Origin: Phoronis australis
Lineage: Eukaryota > Phoronida > Phoronidae
Reading direction: 5' to 3'
Assembly (NCBI GenBank): GCA_002633005.1
Contig: NMRA01000003.1
Span: 2,661,117 to 2,725,116, forward strand
DNA: 64,000 nucleotides
Below the pieces are notes generated by a model. The model was not told the DNA's origin. It ran no database searches and was given only the letters and a program-made list of their open reading frames with translations. Shown here in pieces: positions 11,401 to 21,403 of the stretch. A program made the translations under genes and the position numbers. The number at the start of each line of letters is the position of its first letter. The stretch's first letter is position 1.

Positions 11401-14400
11401 CAGCATTAGGGTTGGTGTACAGCAGGAGTAGTGGCTGGTAGCGCCCTCTGCAGATCTTGTCAGCTACCTTCTGCCACTGGGGTCCAACCTTGGACAAAAA
11501 ACATTACGTTGAAATATGAAACTCAAATATCAAAGTTAACATTACAGGGATAATTTTAGGAGCACGCCCTGCATACTAGGCACAAAAATAATTTCTTTGT
11601 CGCAATATGATTACTTAACTTGGGACAAGGGGCTATTAAAATTAGAAGAAAAAAGGACAAAAAACAACAAAAAAAAACTACCATGGCCCATAGTCCTCCG
11701 AATTAGTTCACTGCCCGTGAGATCCTGTGGGTCAATTCACCCATACTGTTATTCTAAAATGATGCCCGTATTGATATTGTAATAGCTGTGAAAGGTATAT
11801 TTGTAGGAAAAGTCAGAAGAGTCTCACCTCCTTGACAGTAGCATCATCAAAATACACCCATAGCCGAGCCTTGGAGTTGTAGAAGAAGGTCGAGTAGTGC
11901 TTCCCATAGTAGCAGACGACACCTACCAGCTGAAGGTCACATGCGCGACTGGGATCAATTGAATGGTACAACTGGAACAAGATAACAAGTCACATGACAA
12001 CACACTCTTGAAAATCAGCTTACATCTGTTATACTTACTACCCATGGATACTCTTACACTAAAACATAAAGCTTAAAGCCTTTAACTAAGATAGTCTCTT
12101 AGCCACAAATGCTGTGCGGTCACAGAATACTACAAAGAACAGTGAAAAGGCACTACGCCAAAGCTAACACATTTCCCTCAAAAGATGGCACTGCCAACAG
12201 AAATGAATGTAAAAACTTAGTGTCATTATCGTCTGTTTTACTTACATCAGGGAGGTAAAGTGTAGTGCCAATGCTGCGGACAACATTCTGTATATGTTGA
12301 ATGTCAGACTTCTCTGAATCCCACACTAAACCAATGCTGACTGTAAAAAAGCAACAACTCATTACAATTAGCCTTTCAGTGACTCGCTTTTCACTTACAG
12401 ATCTCTTAAGCACAAGCATCAAGTGAATCTGTTACACATCATTAGCTGAAGTTATGTGACACTTCATATAACCAACTTATAAATTCAAGTAGTCTTCTTT
12501 AGTTCCTTCACGACATAAAGATGAATACCCAGTACTGACAGAGCAGGGTCAAAAGGACAAGACAGCAACTTTGTAACAGTTCCTGGGAGACTCTAAAAGT
12601 ATTCGCAAAATGAAATAATTTTACCGCATTCAACAATCATCTCAACTATACATACCAACATCAGGTGCATTCGTCAGAGTTCTTGAAGCTTTCACCCTTC
12701 TTCCACACTTGCTCTGTAAAGTCACACAATCGTTAACAGATATAAAAGTATGCATGTGTAGAGCCTGGCAATCTAACATCAATTGCCATCATCTCCACTT
12801 GAACAACAAATGTCTTGGTCACAATAATAATCCAACTTTCAAAACTTTCAGATGCAATTGCAGCACAAAAAAAATCACAAGTTAAGAAACTTTGAAATCA
12901 TCTTAAACAGTAAAAGTAAGGAAACGTTAAAATTTTACACCAAGAATTCATTCGATTTACCAAAAATGTTTTCAAAGAATTTGTAGAACCACTATAGTGA
13001 TGTTCAGGAAGGTCCGAAGAAAGTTTCAGAACACACAATTTGGCAATTTGTCCAATTAAGTGTACTTAAGGTACAAAGTATTCCTTGCTGTAAATGCACT
13101 TAAAGTACAAGGTACTCCTTGACCTGAGAAGCCAGCCTTACCGGGCACTCTTTGTCCATCTCACCCCGGGCGCCAGCATTACACAGTAGTTGACCAAAAT
13201 AGCATGGGGAAGGCTGCTGCAAGGCATACGTAGCTTCAGCCCTGGAACAACAAGACAACACATTGTGTGACTACACAATAAGCTGATTAAGCAAAAACAC
13301 TAGACTTGCTATTTCAAATCTAAAACTTTTACTTGACAGCTAAAAGATTACTTCTATGCAATGCAGTGGGGCTTAACACGTCATGTTAGCTATCCACAAA
13401 CTGGGATCAAAACTTGACACTTTACACAAATACCATTATTATATATCTAATAGATTGTAAATAAACATTAGCACAAACATGTCTATTTCCAGTTGGCATC
13501 TCCTACGTGTCAGGAAAGAAGTCTCTGCTATGCGACGTAGCCACTGAAGCTGAACAGGCATCTTGTTGGATTTGGATGAAATACCAACAGCAACACCAAC
13601 AACAACCGTCAGACAGAGCCTGATCAAATCTGTTGTCCCGCCTACTACAGATGGTCGCTCAAGTCTCCCACAGCCCATGTATACTATACTATACTATACT
13701 ATTCTGTATCATGGACACAACAGAATACTTAAACACTCTTACAATGACTGACAATGGCATATACTGAGCCATTAGTTTGTAAACAGTAAATGTCTGTTAT
13801 GTCTGCTCAACACCTGCTCAATACAAAATAAGTCAATACAAAATTGGTTAGTTACAACATGTAACCGTGTGATTGTATTGGAGGTCCAGCTTGAAAGCAG
13901 TCATGCTTTAACACGAATTACATAACCTTCTAAATACGATATCATTGTACTGGTGTTCAACTTGAAAACTTCTCGTAACCATCACTTGACTATTGTCATT
14001 TTGTAGAGAAAAATATGCATTAAAATTGCTTGATCTACTCACACGAGGGCACTGGTGGACACAGAATGTACCAAGTGACTGAAGGGCAGACATGCATATA
14101 CATACATACTAAATTACTTGATTTACTCACACAAGAGCACTGGTGGACACATAATGTACCATCTGACTGAAGGGCAGTGGTTCAGAGGTGGCGCCACATG
14201 TACATCGATATTGTTCAACGATTGTCATAGCAAACTTCTGGTGTGGGATGCAGTGGCGAGCATTACACATGTCTTCCTTCTCGTTGCTGGCAATGTGGAA
14301 GTGAATCCGCACCAAGATGTTTTCCTAAAGTGACAGTTAGGCAATAAATTCCACCATTGAGTACACACTAGGATTAGAAGTTTACTGCTGCTTTTTCTTC

Positions 14401-17400
14401 AGAGATGGTTCCACTGCACATCATTTGACTTTGGATCATATTAACAAAACCTATGGCTTCAGCAGAGCTCAAATTCTACAACATTTAAAGGATAATAGTG
14501 CAAGTTTATTGGGCCACTGCAGAATTCACAGTACACTTGATTCTCTTGGGAACATAAAATAGTAGACGTTTTTCCAGATGCCCAGTAGAAAAGAAAGCAG
14601 TTATTCCTGATCAGGGATAGAAAATGCTAGGTTGCAGTTGTTGTCTGTAACCATTAAAATTGGGCATATTTTCATATTATATCCTTCTTTTACTGGAAAC
14701 AAGCTACCTCTGGCCTCAGTGATAACAAGTTTGGAACGTATTTTCAAGATTAAAACTTGAGGGCTTTTAATTCTTAACAAGTCAACTGTTTTCACTGTAA
14801 CTGCTATTAATGAATGCCTCCCAGTGTGGCGCTTGAGGGGCCAGGATATGTCAGAGCCACATGACTGATGCTAAGTAAAGACTGATTTTGATTACATTTC
14901 TGTCAGAGGGTTGACATTCTGAAATTTCATATTTCCATTAACAAAAGGTTAGCCTNAGCATTCACACCGTGATTGTTTTGAGCACAACACATACAGCGTC
15001 GTAAACAAAAATTCATTAGTCTTGCCGTAGCATGGCATCATTCACTTTAAATTTAAATGCTGGAAATGTCACTTGCCCAGTTAATTACTGAGAATTGCAC
15101 AAAAAAGCAAGTCAAGTATCATTATTCTAGAGTAGACATTACTCACAAAACACTCAGCTGCGTCATCCATTACACCGATCTGAAAGCGCTCTTGGTCCGA
15201 AAATGTTTCAGCTAATGCCTTACGGAGGGCGTCTGGGGGTAGGGCGTCTTGGTCACTGTACTGGAACTGGGTGAAGATTACCTGGAAAAAGGAGGGGGTT
15301 ATTAATTAACAGAACTGGTGGGCATTGTAAACTTGAAATGAAAACGCTGGCACCATAGGAAAACTATACACATACTGTAGGAATTGGACTGGAAACTTGT
15401 TCACTGGCAAACAGAACCATAGTGTAGTCACATTGACAACAGTAGGCCTGGCTCACTCTGCTAGTTGAGAACAAATGATAAGCAGGCAATGTTACTTTAA
15501 AACAAAGACCACTTATTCAAAGCTAACAAAGCCTGAAGACAAACAGACCAGCCGCCATACCCCCCAGCCACAATGAACAAGTGAGTGTTATGTCTCAACA
15601 CTAACATTGTTCAAGCACTAACCATCTCCATGGCAACTAAGAACATGCCACAGGTTAACAATCCCACAGTGCATGTCTTTACCATCAATCAGATATCCCA
15701 TTTCCTAAACATAACAGTTTCCAAGAATAACCCAGCAAAGCTTTGCCAGTCACATAGTTTAAAGAAAGGAATACATTGAAATGTGCCCGTAAAACATCTA
15801 ATGCAGTCACACATCAAACAGGTTTTTTGAACATTACAGATTATGGAATCATATGGTAGAGTTATTTAGAATACAAAAACTTTTTCTCTTATTTTTCATA
15901 GAACCCATTCACCTAACCCACAGCTGAAAGTCAAAACTGCCAGACCAAAGTGGTTAAATCTTGTTAACTTGTTGGGAACTACAAAGTAGAGCAAATGCAT
16001 GGTACGGCGCCTTGTGCTGCGAGTTTTTGAACTCCAGGGGCAATTTTAATTTGATACAATAACATATGCCCAGACACTGTCTGCAGCGGTTAGCTTTTTT
16101 AGTTCACTAATCAAAAACAACAGAAAATTTCATTGAGTATCCTTTCCAGCCCACAATGTTCAACTAAGATAAAACAATTTTGAAAAGGTTAAACTTGCCA
16201 AAATTACTAGCCATTTACTGTGCACAAATTTAGTACAATCGTGGAAAAGTAGAAATTCATTTATTTCTCGACAAGGATTGTTTCTGTGATAGCAATTTCA
16301 GATTTAAAATAATTACAGTAAATATTTTCCAATTTGGGATCTAGTGAAAAATTAATTATTTTGCTCAAGGTCTGAGCTCGACTCAAATTCTAAAAATAAG
16401 CTGTCCCAAATACATGAATCACAGGAAAAACGGCAAAATTTCACACACTGTAGATTGAAATCACATTGTCTTAAATTTGAGAAATACGGTGAACGACAAA
16501 ATCACCGTTGTCCCAAATTCCAGAATCAAAAAATTCAATTTTTGAGGGAGTTTCCGAGTCCCAAATTCTGGAGACTGTTCCAAAATGGAGAATTTTTAAC
16601 GTAAGCCAACATAAAGTACATGTAAGAACTCACATCTTCAACATTTTGAATTGACCTTGCTAATGAAATACAATCCGTTTCACAAGGAATAAAGAGAGTT
16701 GTGTACCATGTCTTGAAGTATGAGTTTGCAGGTTAGGTGAAGGTGAAAGTGGGAATCAATTAAGCAGATAACCCAATTACTACAGGAACACAGAAGTCTA
16801 ACAGACCATTTGTCGCCACTTTCACAACTGCAAAACATAAACTTCAGGGAAGGAGGGGAGAAGGCTTGAAGCTAGTGTATGCTTGTGCCATTGTAAAAAC
16901 GATGATGCAAAAAGACAAAAATTCAAGTCTTAATTAAATGTTGTTACAAATATAAAGAAACAACTGACAGCTCCAATAAGACTTTGACAAGAAGATCCAG
17001 GAATGTTTGTAGTGCTTAACGTACGTGGCGCTTTACGTAATTCCTGATCTATAAAAATATCCACACGTGTCGTACACTTCCAACAGAAAAAGGAGGCTGG
17101 GGAAAGTGAACATTTTGTTGCCATGAGAAAATGTTCATAATTCCCCCCAACAGGTTCCAAACTTTTGTTAGTCCTTGTATATATTTTCACATCTACATCA
17201 TTGCAAGTATTGATAAAAATACTGTATCATCAGCAAAATGTTGCATCGGATTGTTAATCGAATACCAGTATTCAACTTTACAAACCACCACTTCACCCAC
17301 TGTAGAACTTAGACCACTGGTAGTAAAACAATCTGACCAGCGGTCATGAGCCAACTGTAGAAGCAGGACACATGTGGAGGGGAGCCACAAAAGAAACAGT

Positions 17401-20400
17401 GCAGTATGGCAATATAATTCACATTAATAGACATGGTGAGATAACATACTAGACAAACAGAAGCCTGCTGTCTTAACATAAAGACTCTTAATCAACAACA
17501 TGTGATGAGGCCAACACTTAACTCAAATCACAACCAACAAAAATGATACCTGTTATGCTGAGAAATTTAAAATTTTTCCCAACAGTTCAGTATTTTGAAG
17601 AAACCTGCAAAGTCTCAGGTATCTCGCCTCTGACATCCTATATCTGTTTATTAGAGCAATATATCCAATTAACAACTTTAGTGGAAAATCTCTCCACTTG
17701 ACTAATCATTTCCAGATGCTTCTGAACACTTGTGCTATCCAGTTAAGGTTTTAAAGTGTAACACCTAATGGTGTCATTCTGCCTCAGCCTTTTTGTAACA
17801 ACTTGTCAGTGAAAGAACAGTTAGGGGTGCCACGCACTTGGTGAGACTCTGACTCACACATGTGCTGGTGTGTCACCAGGCTCATATCCCATTAAAAGCC
17901 CATCAACAGGAGACCATCAGTGAGAGTTTCCCAGAGATGACATAATGGCCCAGCACAGGCTCCCCTGAATGACCAGCTGGCCCAGGCTGTCACAAGACCC
18001 AGAGACACTTCTGAGACTTGAGTGACTTTAGTATCACAAAGAATGAAGTGGATTATCTTTGGGCGACATTTGATCATAGCTTACAAAAATGACCAAAATG
18101 TTTAACAAAAACAAGCAAAAAAGATAAGTGCCATGTTTTAAGGAGTGCCCAAGGCAGCTGTCAGAAATATTTCATAACATCCAACTCCACAAGTATAAAC
18201 TAAAAACGTGTGTGATATCCAGTAACACCAACTGTGACCAACTAAGACTGGCTGATAAGGCTATTAACAGATTTAAGGGTTGATCAGCATGACCTGCTTC
18301 CCAAGCAATAACCACTTGAAGGAGTCAGACTAAAGTGCCCTCCACACAGAGAACTAGAACAAGTTACTCCTGGAACAAAGACTTGTCGCAAAGTTTTGGT
18401 TTGAGTGCTGTCTGTGAGACATTTAAACTGTGTAGCCGCAAACGTGGGGTAGGGCGGAAGTCATTATCAACAGCGCTTATTTACGGATGGGTTTTTTACA
18501 CACAGTACCCGCACTAGGCGTTCATTGAAACCCATAGAGCAACAACTTTTGTCTTACCCTAGTTATCGGAAATGTGTGTGTGTGGATGTTGCACTTAGGA
18601 GTGGGGCAAGTTGCATTAGTGCAAGTTGCTATAGGGTAGGCTGTATGTGGATGGGACTTAAGATGCCCATTGGTGGGGTAGATCCAGGAATTTGAGTTGA
18701 GGGTGGCAGGATGACTGATCAGTAGACGATATTCAAGAGGTCAACATGCACAAAATGTGTGCATCTGGAAAGACAGGTCTACTGAGTGACTTTTCACCTC
18801 TTCTTTGAAATTTTGAAAATCCTTTTTTATCAATAGAAAGTTGTGAAATGTCGACCAAGATTGTGATTCCAACCAATCACGGCATGGGAAGATGTAAACA
18901 CTACAATCCGCCTAAATCTTGGCCCACAAACATTTACAGCTAACGAAGGCAGAAAGACAATTTTCAATGAGCTTGGGACACTTTCAGAGCAGATCAATAA
19001 CTGACGCGGAATGAACCACCAAAAGGGCTTGTGAGAAATGGCATTTTGTTGACCTCACGATCGACTGAAAATACGTCCCAGAATATGTGTCAGAATTAAC
19101 AAACCCAATAGAAAATGAAATATTTTCCTTTGGTTACTAGTATCTGATGCCAATTAGGCTAACAATCAATACACAGAATATATGAGGGCGCCAGCACATG
19201 AGACTAGCAAAAATATGACCTCGCCAAAAAGGCCAATGTATCCTTATACTCATACTGTAGGACACCAATAGAACGTTTTGCTGTCTAATTGTGTGAATAT
19301 TGTTTCCTCAACATCAGTAGAGTAAATGTATCTTACAAGCGCACTTAACCATGTCGCCAAACTTTAAGTTACTGAATCTTCGTTACCTAATATTTTTGAT
19401 TGGTTTTGTATTGTTCTCAATTGAAACTTGACAGAATTTTACAAGTTCTCAGTTTTGAATTTTTTCAACGACAAAATAAGCTTCGACAGTCAGTTTTACG
19501 ACCATACAGTTAGTGTCTTTATTTAACAAAAACAAGTTATCTAACTCATGCACTTGACTTTGACTAATATCAATCGTATTTTCTACTTATAGTAGACCAA
19601 GTGATACTGGGAATTGTGAATGGATGTGACACTGCCATCCAATCACCTTGGAACTGTTTTTTTCTCTTATAAAATTCTTTGTCTCATCTTTTTTGCTAAC
19701 TCACTCAGCCCACTGGATGTCTTTTTCATTTTTGCACCACCACAAATGATCCCAACTCCAATAGCCAATGACGGTTGTCCAATGGCCATAAACGAGCAAG
19801 TGTGCATATGCTCAGTGAGTTCAGGATGACATTCACATTTCTCTGGGATACGAAAAACTTGATTATTGTCAGAGAACGCACGGCAGGATTTTTGTACCTG
19901 GATCAAAGATCATGATTCCACTTCATATATAAAAAAATTGGCATGATTTTCTTTTTAATCGTCGTATTCACCAAATTCCAGTACAGCAATTTTAAAGTGC
20001 AATGCGGCAGCCATGGTACCCAGACTAGCTGATTAAATCGATCTATCATATGAATGCCATGAATGAAGGTCAGTTGATATGAATGGGCTTAAAGACCTGA
20101 AAACAGGGATATACTGCTGTGTTCAAGAGTTAATTTTTGCCAACAGGGCCCTTTGTGTTTGTGTGGCCATTGACAGTTTTGGTACAATACCACCATAAAC
20201 ACATCAAAAAGAATCTGTGGAAGCTCATATAGAAAGGACTACCCATCATTTCTGCTTCATAACGGTAACTTTGGTGGGCATGGCCTAACTACTTTTGTGG
20301 GGCCATCCATTAACCAATAATGAAAAGTTATCGTTAAAATCACTGTTTTAATAATCTACAATCAAATACTGTGAGGTATAAATCAACAAAAATTACCTTC

Positions 20401-21374
20401 AATGCACAAAATATACAGGAGTTTCCCATACACTGGTGACCGGACAACTGGCGAAAACTGCGGCGAAATACATCTAAGTGCCAGAGAACCTGCAAGGTAA
20501 AATGAGGCTAGCTCTCAACATTTATTGGTACAGTTGAAATTGACAAATCGTCCATTTATCAGACTCTACTTGTAAAGGGTGGCCATCATGATTCATACAC
20601 TAGAACAAATCATACAATGTGCAGAACATACAGGTGATAATGGAGATATGCTGAATTAAATACACTCCACTGGTACAAGCAGTGAAATAATATTAAAACT
20701 GAAAATGCCTGCATGGTTTCACCATTTCAAACATCACATGGGCAGCATTGCATTGCAGTATATTTAACGAGTATGTACAAAAAGTCGAGATTAGTCAGTG
20801 ACCAATGTGACACCGCGGCAGCCATTTTTGACACGGGTTTGAAAGTTAGAGAGTTGCACTCGATCAGTTACTCCAGTTTCACCTACACGTCGAAACACAA
20901 CTGGGGCAGGGTGGAAAGGGATCATCTTTCAATAAGCTTGCGCAATAGCATATATACGGTTGATCTGCTGGCATTCCATATGGTTTGGACATTTGCTATT
21001 ACTTATGCGAGCATGCGCAGACAATCTTCCATAAATGACTTGTGCTGATTCAGTTTACGATCCAATGTCGTGTAAATGAGACGAAAGCGGAGCAAGTCGC
21101 GCCGTGACGACTGTCTCTCGTGTAAAAGCAGCTAATCAGACTAGTCATATATTATTACTTATTTACTGCATGGTATGGAAGTCATGCCTATTTACCGCCA
21201 GAGTTGCACCATATTTATTACCTGTACTGCACTGTTCACAAAGCAGTTATTCTCGCCAGGGTTGTTGAGTAGACCCTTGCGACACTGGAATGACATGCTG
21301 TGGCGAGGATTGGGTCCTCTCTGCCACAATGGGTGGAGGTATGGCTGGAAATGCGACATCGTACCAAAACTCAT
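1617..21374 (-). CDS. USP54: USP53/USP54-type ubiquitin-specific protease (whole gene, 16 coding exons)
   Basis: Ubiquitin C-terminal hydrolase family gene. Joining minus-strand exons 21374-21222, 20489-20397, 15281-15147, 14324-14131, 13241-13142, 12713-12656, 12340-12246, 11971-11828, 11488-11329, 11053-9347, 9153-9037, 8458-8296, 7497-5827, 5510-5356, 4947-4931 and 2420-1617 gives 5766 nt: 1921 codons plus stop, with every splice phase matching. The USP domain covers about residues 33-350: Cys box [15 protein letters not shown] (Cys44), MDDAAECF box, zinc-finger segment, His box GKHYSTFF (His301) and YFDD (Asp318). Residues 947-1040 match the helical segment of vertebrate USP54; the rest is mostly disordered. 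Vertebrate USP53/54 act at cell junctions and the insect homologue is echinus. They were long called inactive, but K63-linked chain cleavage has been reported for the human proteins. Assignment to USP53/54 is firm; USP53 and USP54 cannot be separated because the split is vertebrate. Confidence 0.93.
3405..3500. repeat. Three copies of a 32-bp tandem repeat
   Basis: Units at 3405-3436, 3437-3468 and 3469-3500 begin AAACACAGAGGGGTGA. Copies 1 and 3 are identical; copy 2 has one substitution. Confidence 0.9.
3535..4675. repeat. Near-identical 570-bp direct copies flanking a single N
   Basis: Block 3535-4104 recurs at 4106-4675 with only about three differences that I can see, separated by the N at 4105. 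The copies abut the gap exactly, as expected for two unmerged contig or haplotype ends rather than a biological duplication. Confidence 0.85.
4931..4947 (-). CDS. USP54: USP micro-exon 15 (17 bp)
   Basis: 17 bp between a CTCCACAG acceptor and a consensus GTAAGT donor. It supplies the two bases that complete a Gly codon plus PCPPA (residues 1649-1654) and converts exon 14's phase-1 exit to the phase-0 entry of exon 16. Without it exons 14 and 16 are out of frame, which is the main support. Confidence 0.7.
5356..5510 (-). CDS. USP54: USP exon 14: short coiled-coil-like segment
   Basis: 155 bp, residues 1597-1649. [20 protein letters not shown] is followed by [20 protein letters not shown] and GWLSQKGME, a probable helix. 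The acceptor is TTCTGCAG; the donor GTTGGT is weak, but phase continuity supports it. Confidence 0.82.
5827..7497 (-). CDS. USP54: USP exon 13: glutamine/serine-rich linker
   Basis: 1671 bp, residues 1040-1597. It is disordered, with high Gln, Ser, Pro and Asn. It holds NYDYPDKD and DYDYPERY tyrosine motifs and three tandem nine-residue repeats TQPFQQAQx, encoded by 27-bp DNA repeats at 6307-6387. It ends in KRYKSTPS before a GTGAGT donor. No catalytic function is expected. Confidence 0.92.
6307..6387. repeat. Coding 27-bp minisatellite in USP exon 13
   Basis: Three 27-bp units (6307, 6334, 6361) encode [18 protein letters not shown] and TQPIQQAQS on the minus strand. Whole-codon units allow length changes without frameshift. 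Confidence 0.85.
8296..8458 (-). CDS. USP54: USP exon 12: conserved helical region, part 2
   Basis: 163 bp, residues 986-1040. It continues the helical bundle with [20 protein letters not shown] and [12 protein letters not shown]. It is basic and amphipathic and ends two bases into a codon at GTACAT. Confidence 0.9.
9037..9153 (-). CDS. USP54: USP exon 11: conserved helical region, part 1
   Basis: 117 bp, residues 947-986. [19 protein letters not shown] then [18 protein letters not shown] matches the USP54 helical hairpin ([27 protein letters not shown]), an MIT/TPR-like pair of helices. The donor GTAGGT after GTAG is the choice that keeps phase with the next exon. Confidence 0.9.
9347..11053 (-). 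CDS. USP54: USP exon 10: long disordered linker
   Basis: 1707 bp, residues 378-947, one open frame from a TTTTAAG acceptor to a GTGAGT donor. It is serine-, asparagine- and glutamine-rich with no globular domain. RRAITP occurs twice 21 residues apart, and GYD appears repeatedly in its first half. [18 protein letters not shown] near residue 839 aligns with SGYESSERNSSSPVSL of USP54, which anchors the exon to this gene. Two DSGxxS sequences lie near residues 797 and 838. Confidence 0.93.
11329..11488 (-). CDS. USP54: USP exon 9: end of catalytic domain
   Basis: 160 bp, residues 325-378. [20 protein letters not shown] followed by LLLYTNPN closes the USP fold, as in vertebrate USP54 ([14 protein letters not shown]). 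The exon exits to a GTATGT donor one base into a codon. Confidence 0.94.
11563..11770. repeat. Dispersed repeat family R1, copy 1
   Basis: Shares GGCACAAAAATAATTTC, a following ...ACTTAAC, AAAGGACAAAA and a CCCATAG-TCCTCC block in the same order with 30992-31170 and, partially, 59100-59230. Not a family I recognise. Confidence 0.5.
11828..11971 (-). CDS. USP54: USP exon 8: catalytic histidine
   Basis: 144 bp, residues 277-324, phase 0. It contains [16 protein letters not shown], in which His301 is the predicted general base, and [12 protein letters not shown], in which Asp318 aligns with the third triad residue. Flanks are CTTGTTCCAG and GTGAGA. Confidence 0.95.
12246..12340 (-). CDS. USP54: USP exon 7
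   Basis: 95 bp, residues 245-276. It contains [12 protein letters not shown] and [11 protein letters not shown], matching the IGLVWDS strand of USP54. Flanks are TTTTTTACAG and GTAAGT. Confidence 0.94.
12656..12713 (-). CDS. USP54: USP exon 6
   Basis: 58 bp, residues 226-245. It reads [19 protein letters not shown]; with the preceding exon it makes CPSKC, the conserved second cysteine pair of the fingers, and the LxNAP motif. Confidence 0.92.
13142..13241 (-). CDS. USP54: USP exon 5
   Basis: 100 bp, residues 192-225. It contains [19 protein letters not shown] and ends in ECP, aligning with the SPSMFGELLQNAS region of USP54. The phase-2 entry and phase-0 exit fit both neighbours. Confidence 0.92.
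13678..13702. repeat. (TATAC)n microsatellite
   Basis: About five perfect pentamer repeats in a USP intron. Confidence 0.9.
14021..14091 (-). pseudogene. Partial duplicate of USP exon 4 (3' end plus donor)
   Basis: On the minus strand it reads [16 protein letters not shown] followed by GTGAGTAGATCAAG, mirroring the last 16 codons and donor of exon 4 ([30 protein letters not shown]). It lacks the 5' part of the exon and any acceptor, and three of 16 residues have changed. Confidence 0.85.
14131..14324 (-). CDS. USP54: USP exon 4: zinc-finger segment
   Basis: 194 bp, residues 128-192, ending two bases into a codon at a GTGAGT donor. It contains [30 protein letters not shown] and [10 protein letters not shown], all typical of USP53/54. 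The zinc-ligand pair that is CxxC in human USP54 reads Cys168-Thr-Cys170 here. A partial diverged copy of its 3' end lies at 14021-14091. Confidence 0.95.
15147..15281 (-). CDS. USP54: USP exon 3
   Basis: 135 bp, residues 83-127, phase 0. It carries the [20 protein letters not shown] segment followed by AECF, the position of the QQDAxEF-type box of active USPs. Flanks are TTTTTCCAG and GTGAGT. Confidence 0.95.
15282..20396 (-). other. Large USP intron (exons 2 to 3)
   Basis: About 5.1 kb with no exon found. It includes a partial terminus of the short-element family near 18670-18715 and a GGTGGGCATGGCCTAACT segment near 20270 that recurs at 60910 and 61080. Confidence 0.5.
18670..18715. mobile_element. 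Solo terminus related to the 40794 short element
   Basis: GGGGTAGATCCAGGAATTTG and the following TTGAGGGTGGCAGG match the reverse complement of the right end of the element at 40794-40947. I found no partner end nearby. Confidence 0.4.
20397..20489 (-). CDS. USP54: USP exon 2
   Basis: 93 bp, residues 52-82, phase 0 on both sides. It reads [14 protein letters not shown] then [12 protein letters not shown], nearly identical to the corresponding vertebrate USP54 segment. Flanks are a CCTTGCAG acceptor and a GTAATT donor. Confidence 0.95.
20490..21221 (-). other. First coding-exon intron with a CpG-richer block
   Basis: Bases 20800-21125 hold more CpG than the surrounding intron (for example around ACACCGCGGCAGCC and GTCGCGCCGTGACG). 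It could be an internal promoter or enhancer; no motif decides this. Confidence 0.3.
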
Positions 21375-21403
21375 GCTGTGACCACTACCAAAGTAACGTC
21401 ACA
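21222..21403 (-). CDS. USP54: USP exon 1: start codon and catalytic cysteine
   Basis: Encodes residues 1-51. The start is ATG at 21374-21372; an in-frame TGA lies upstream inside the same exon, so this start is well supported. The exon begins after a pyrimidine-rich acceptor ending in TTTTTAG (21404-21405), so a 5' UTR exon must exist further upstream. It contains [19 protein letters not shown], the USP Cys box, and ends at a GTAATA donor in phase 0. Confidence 0.92.
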
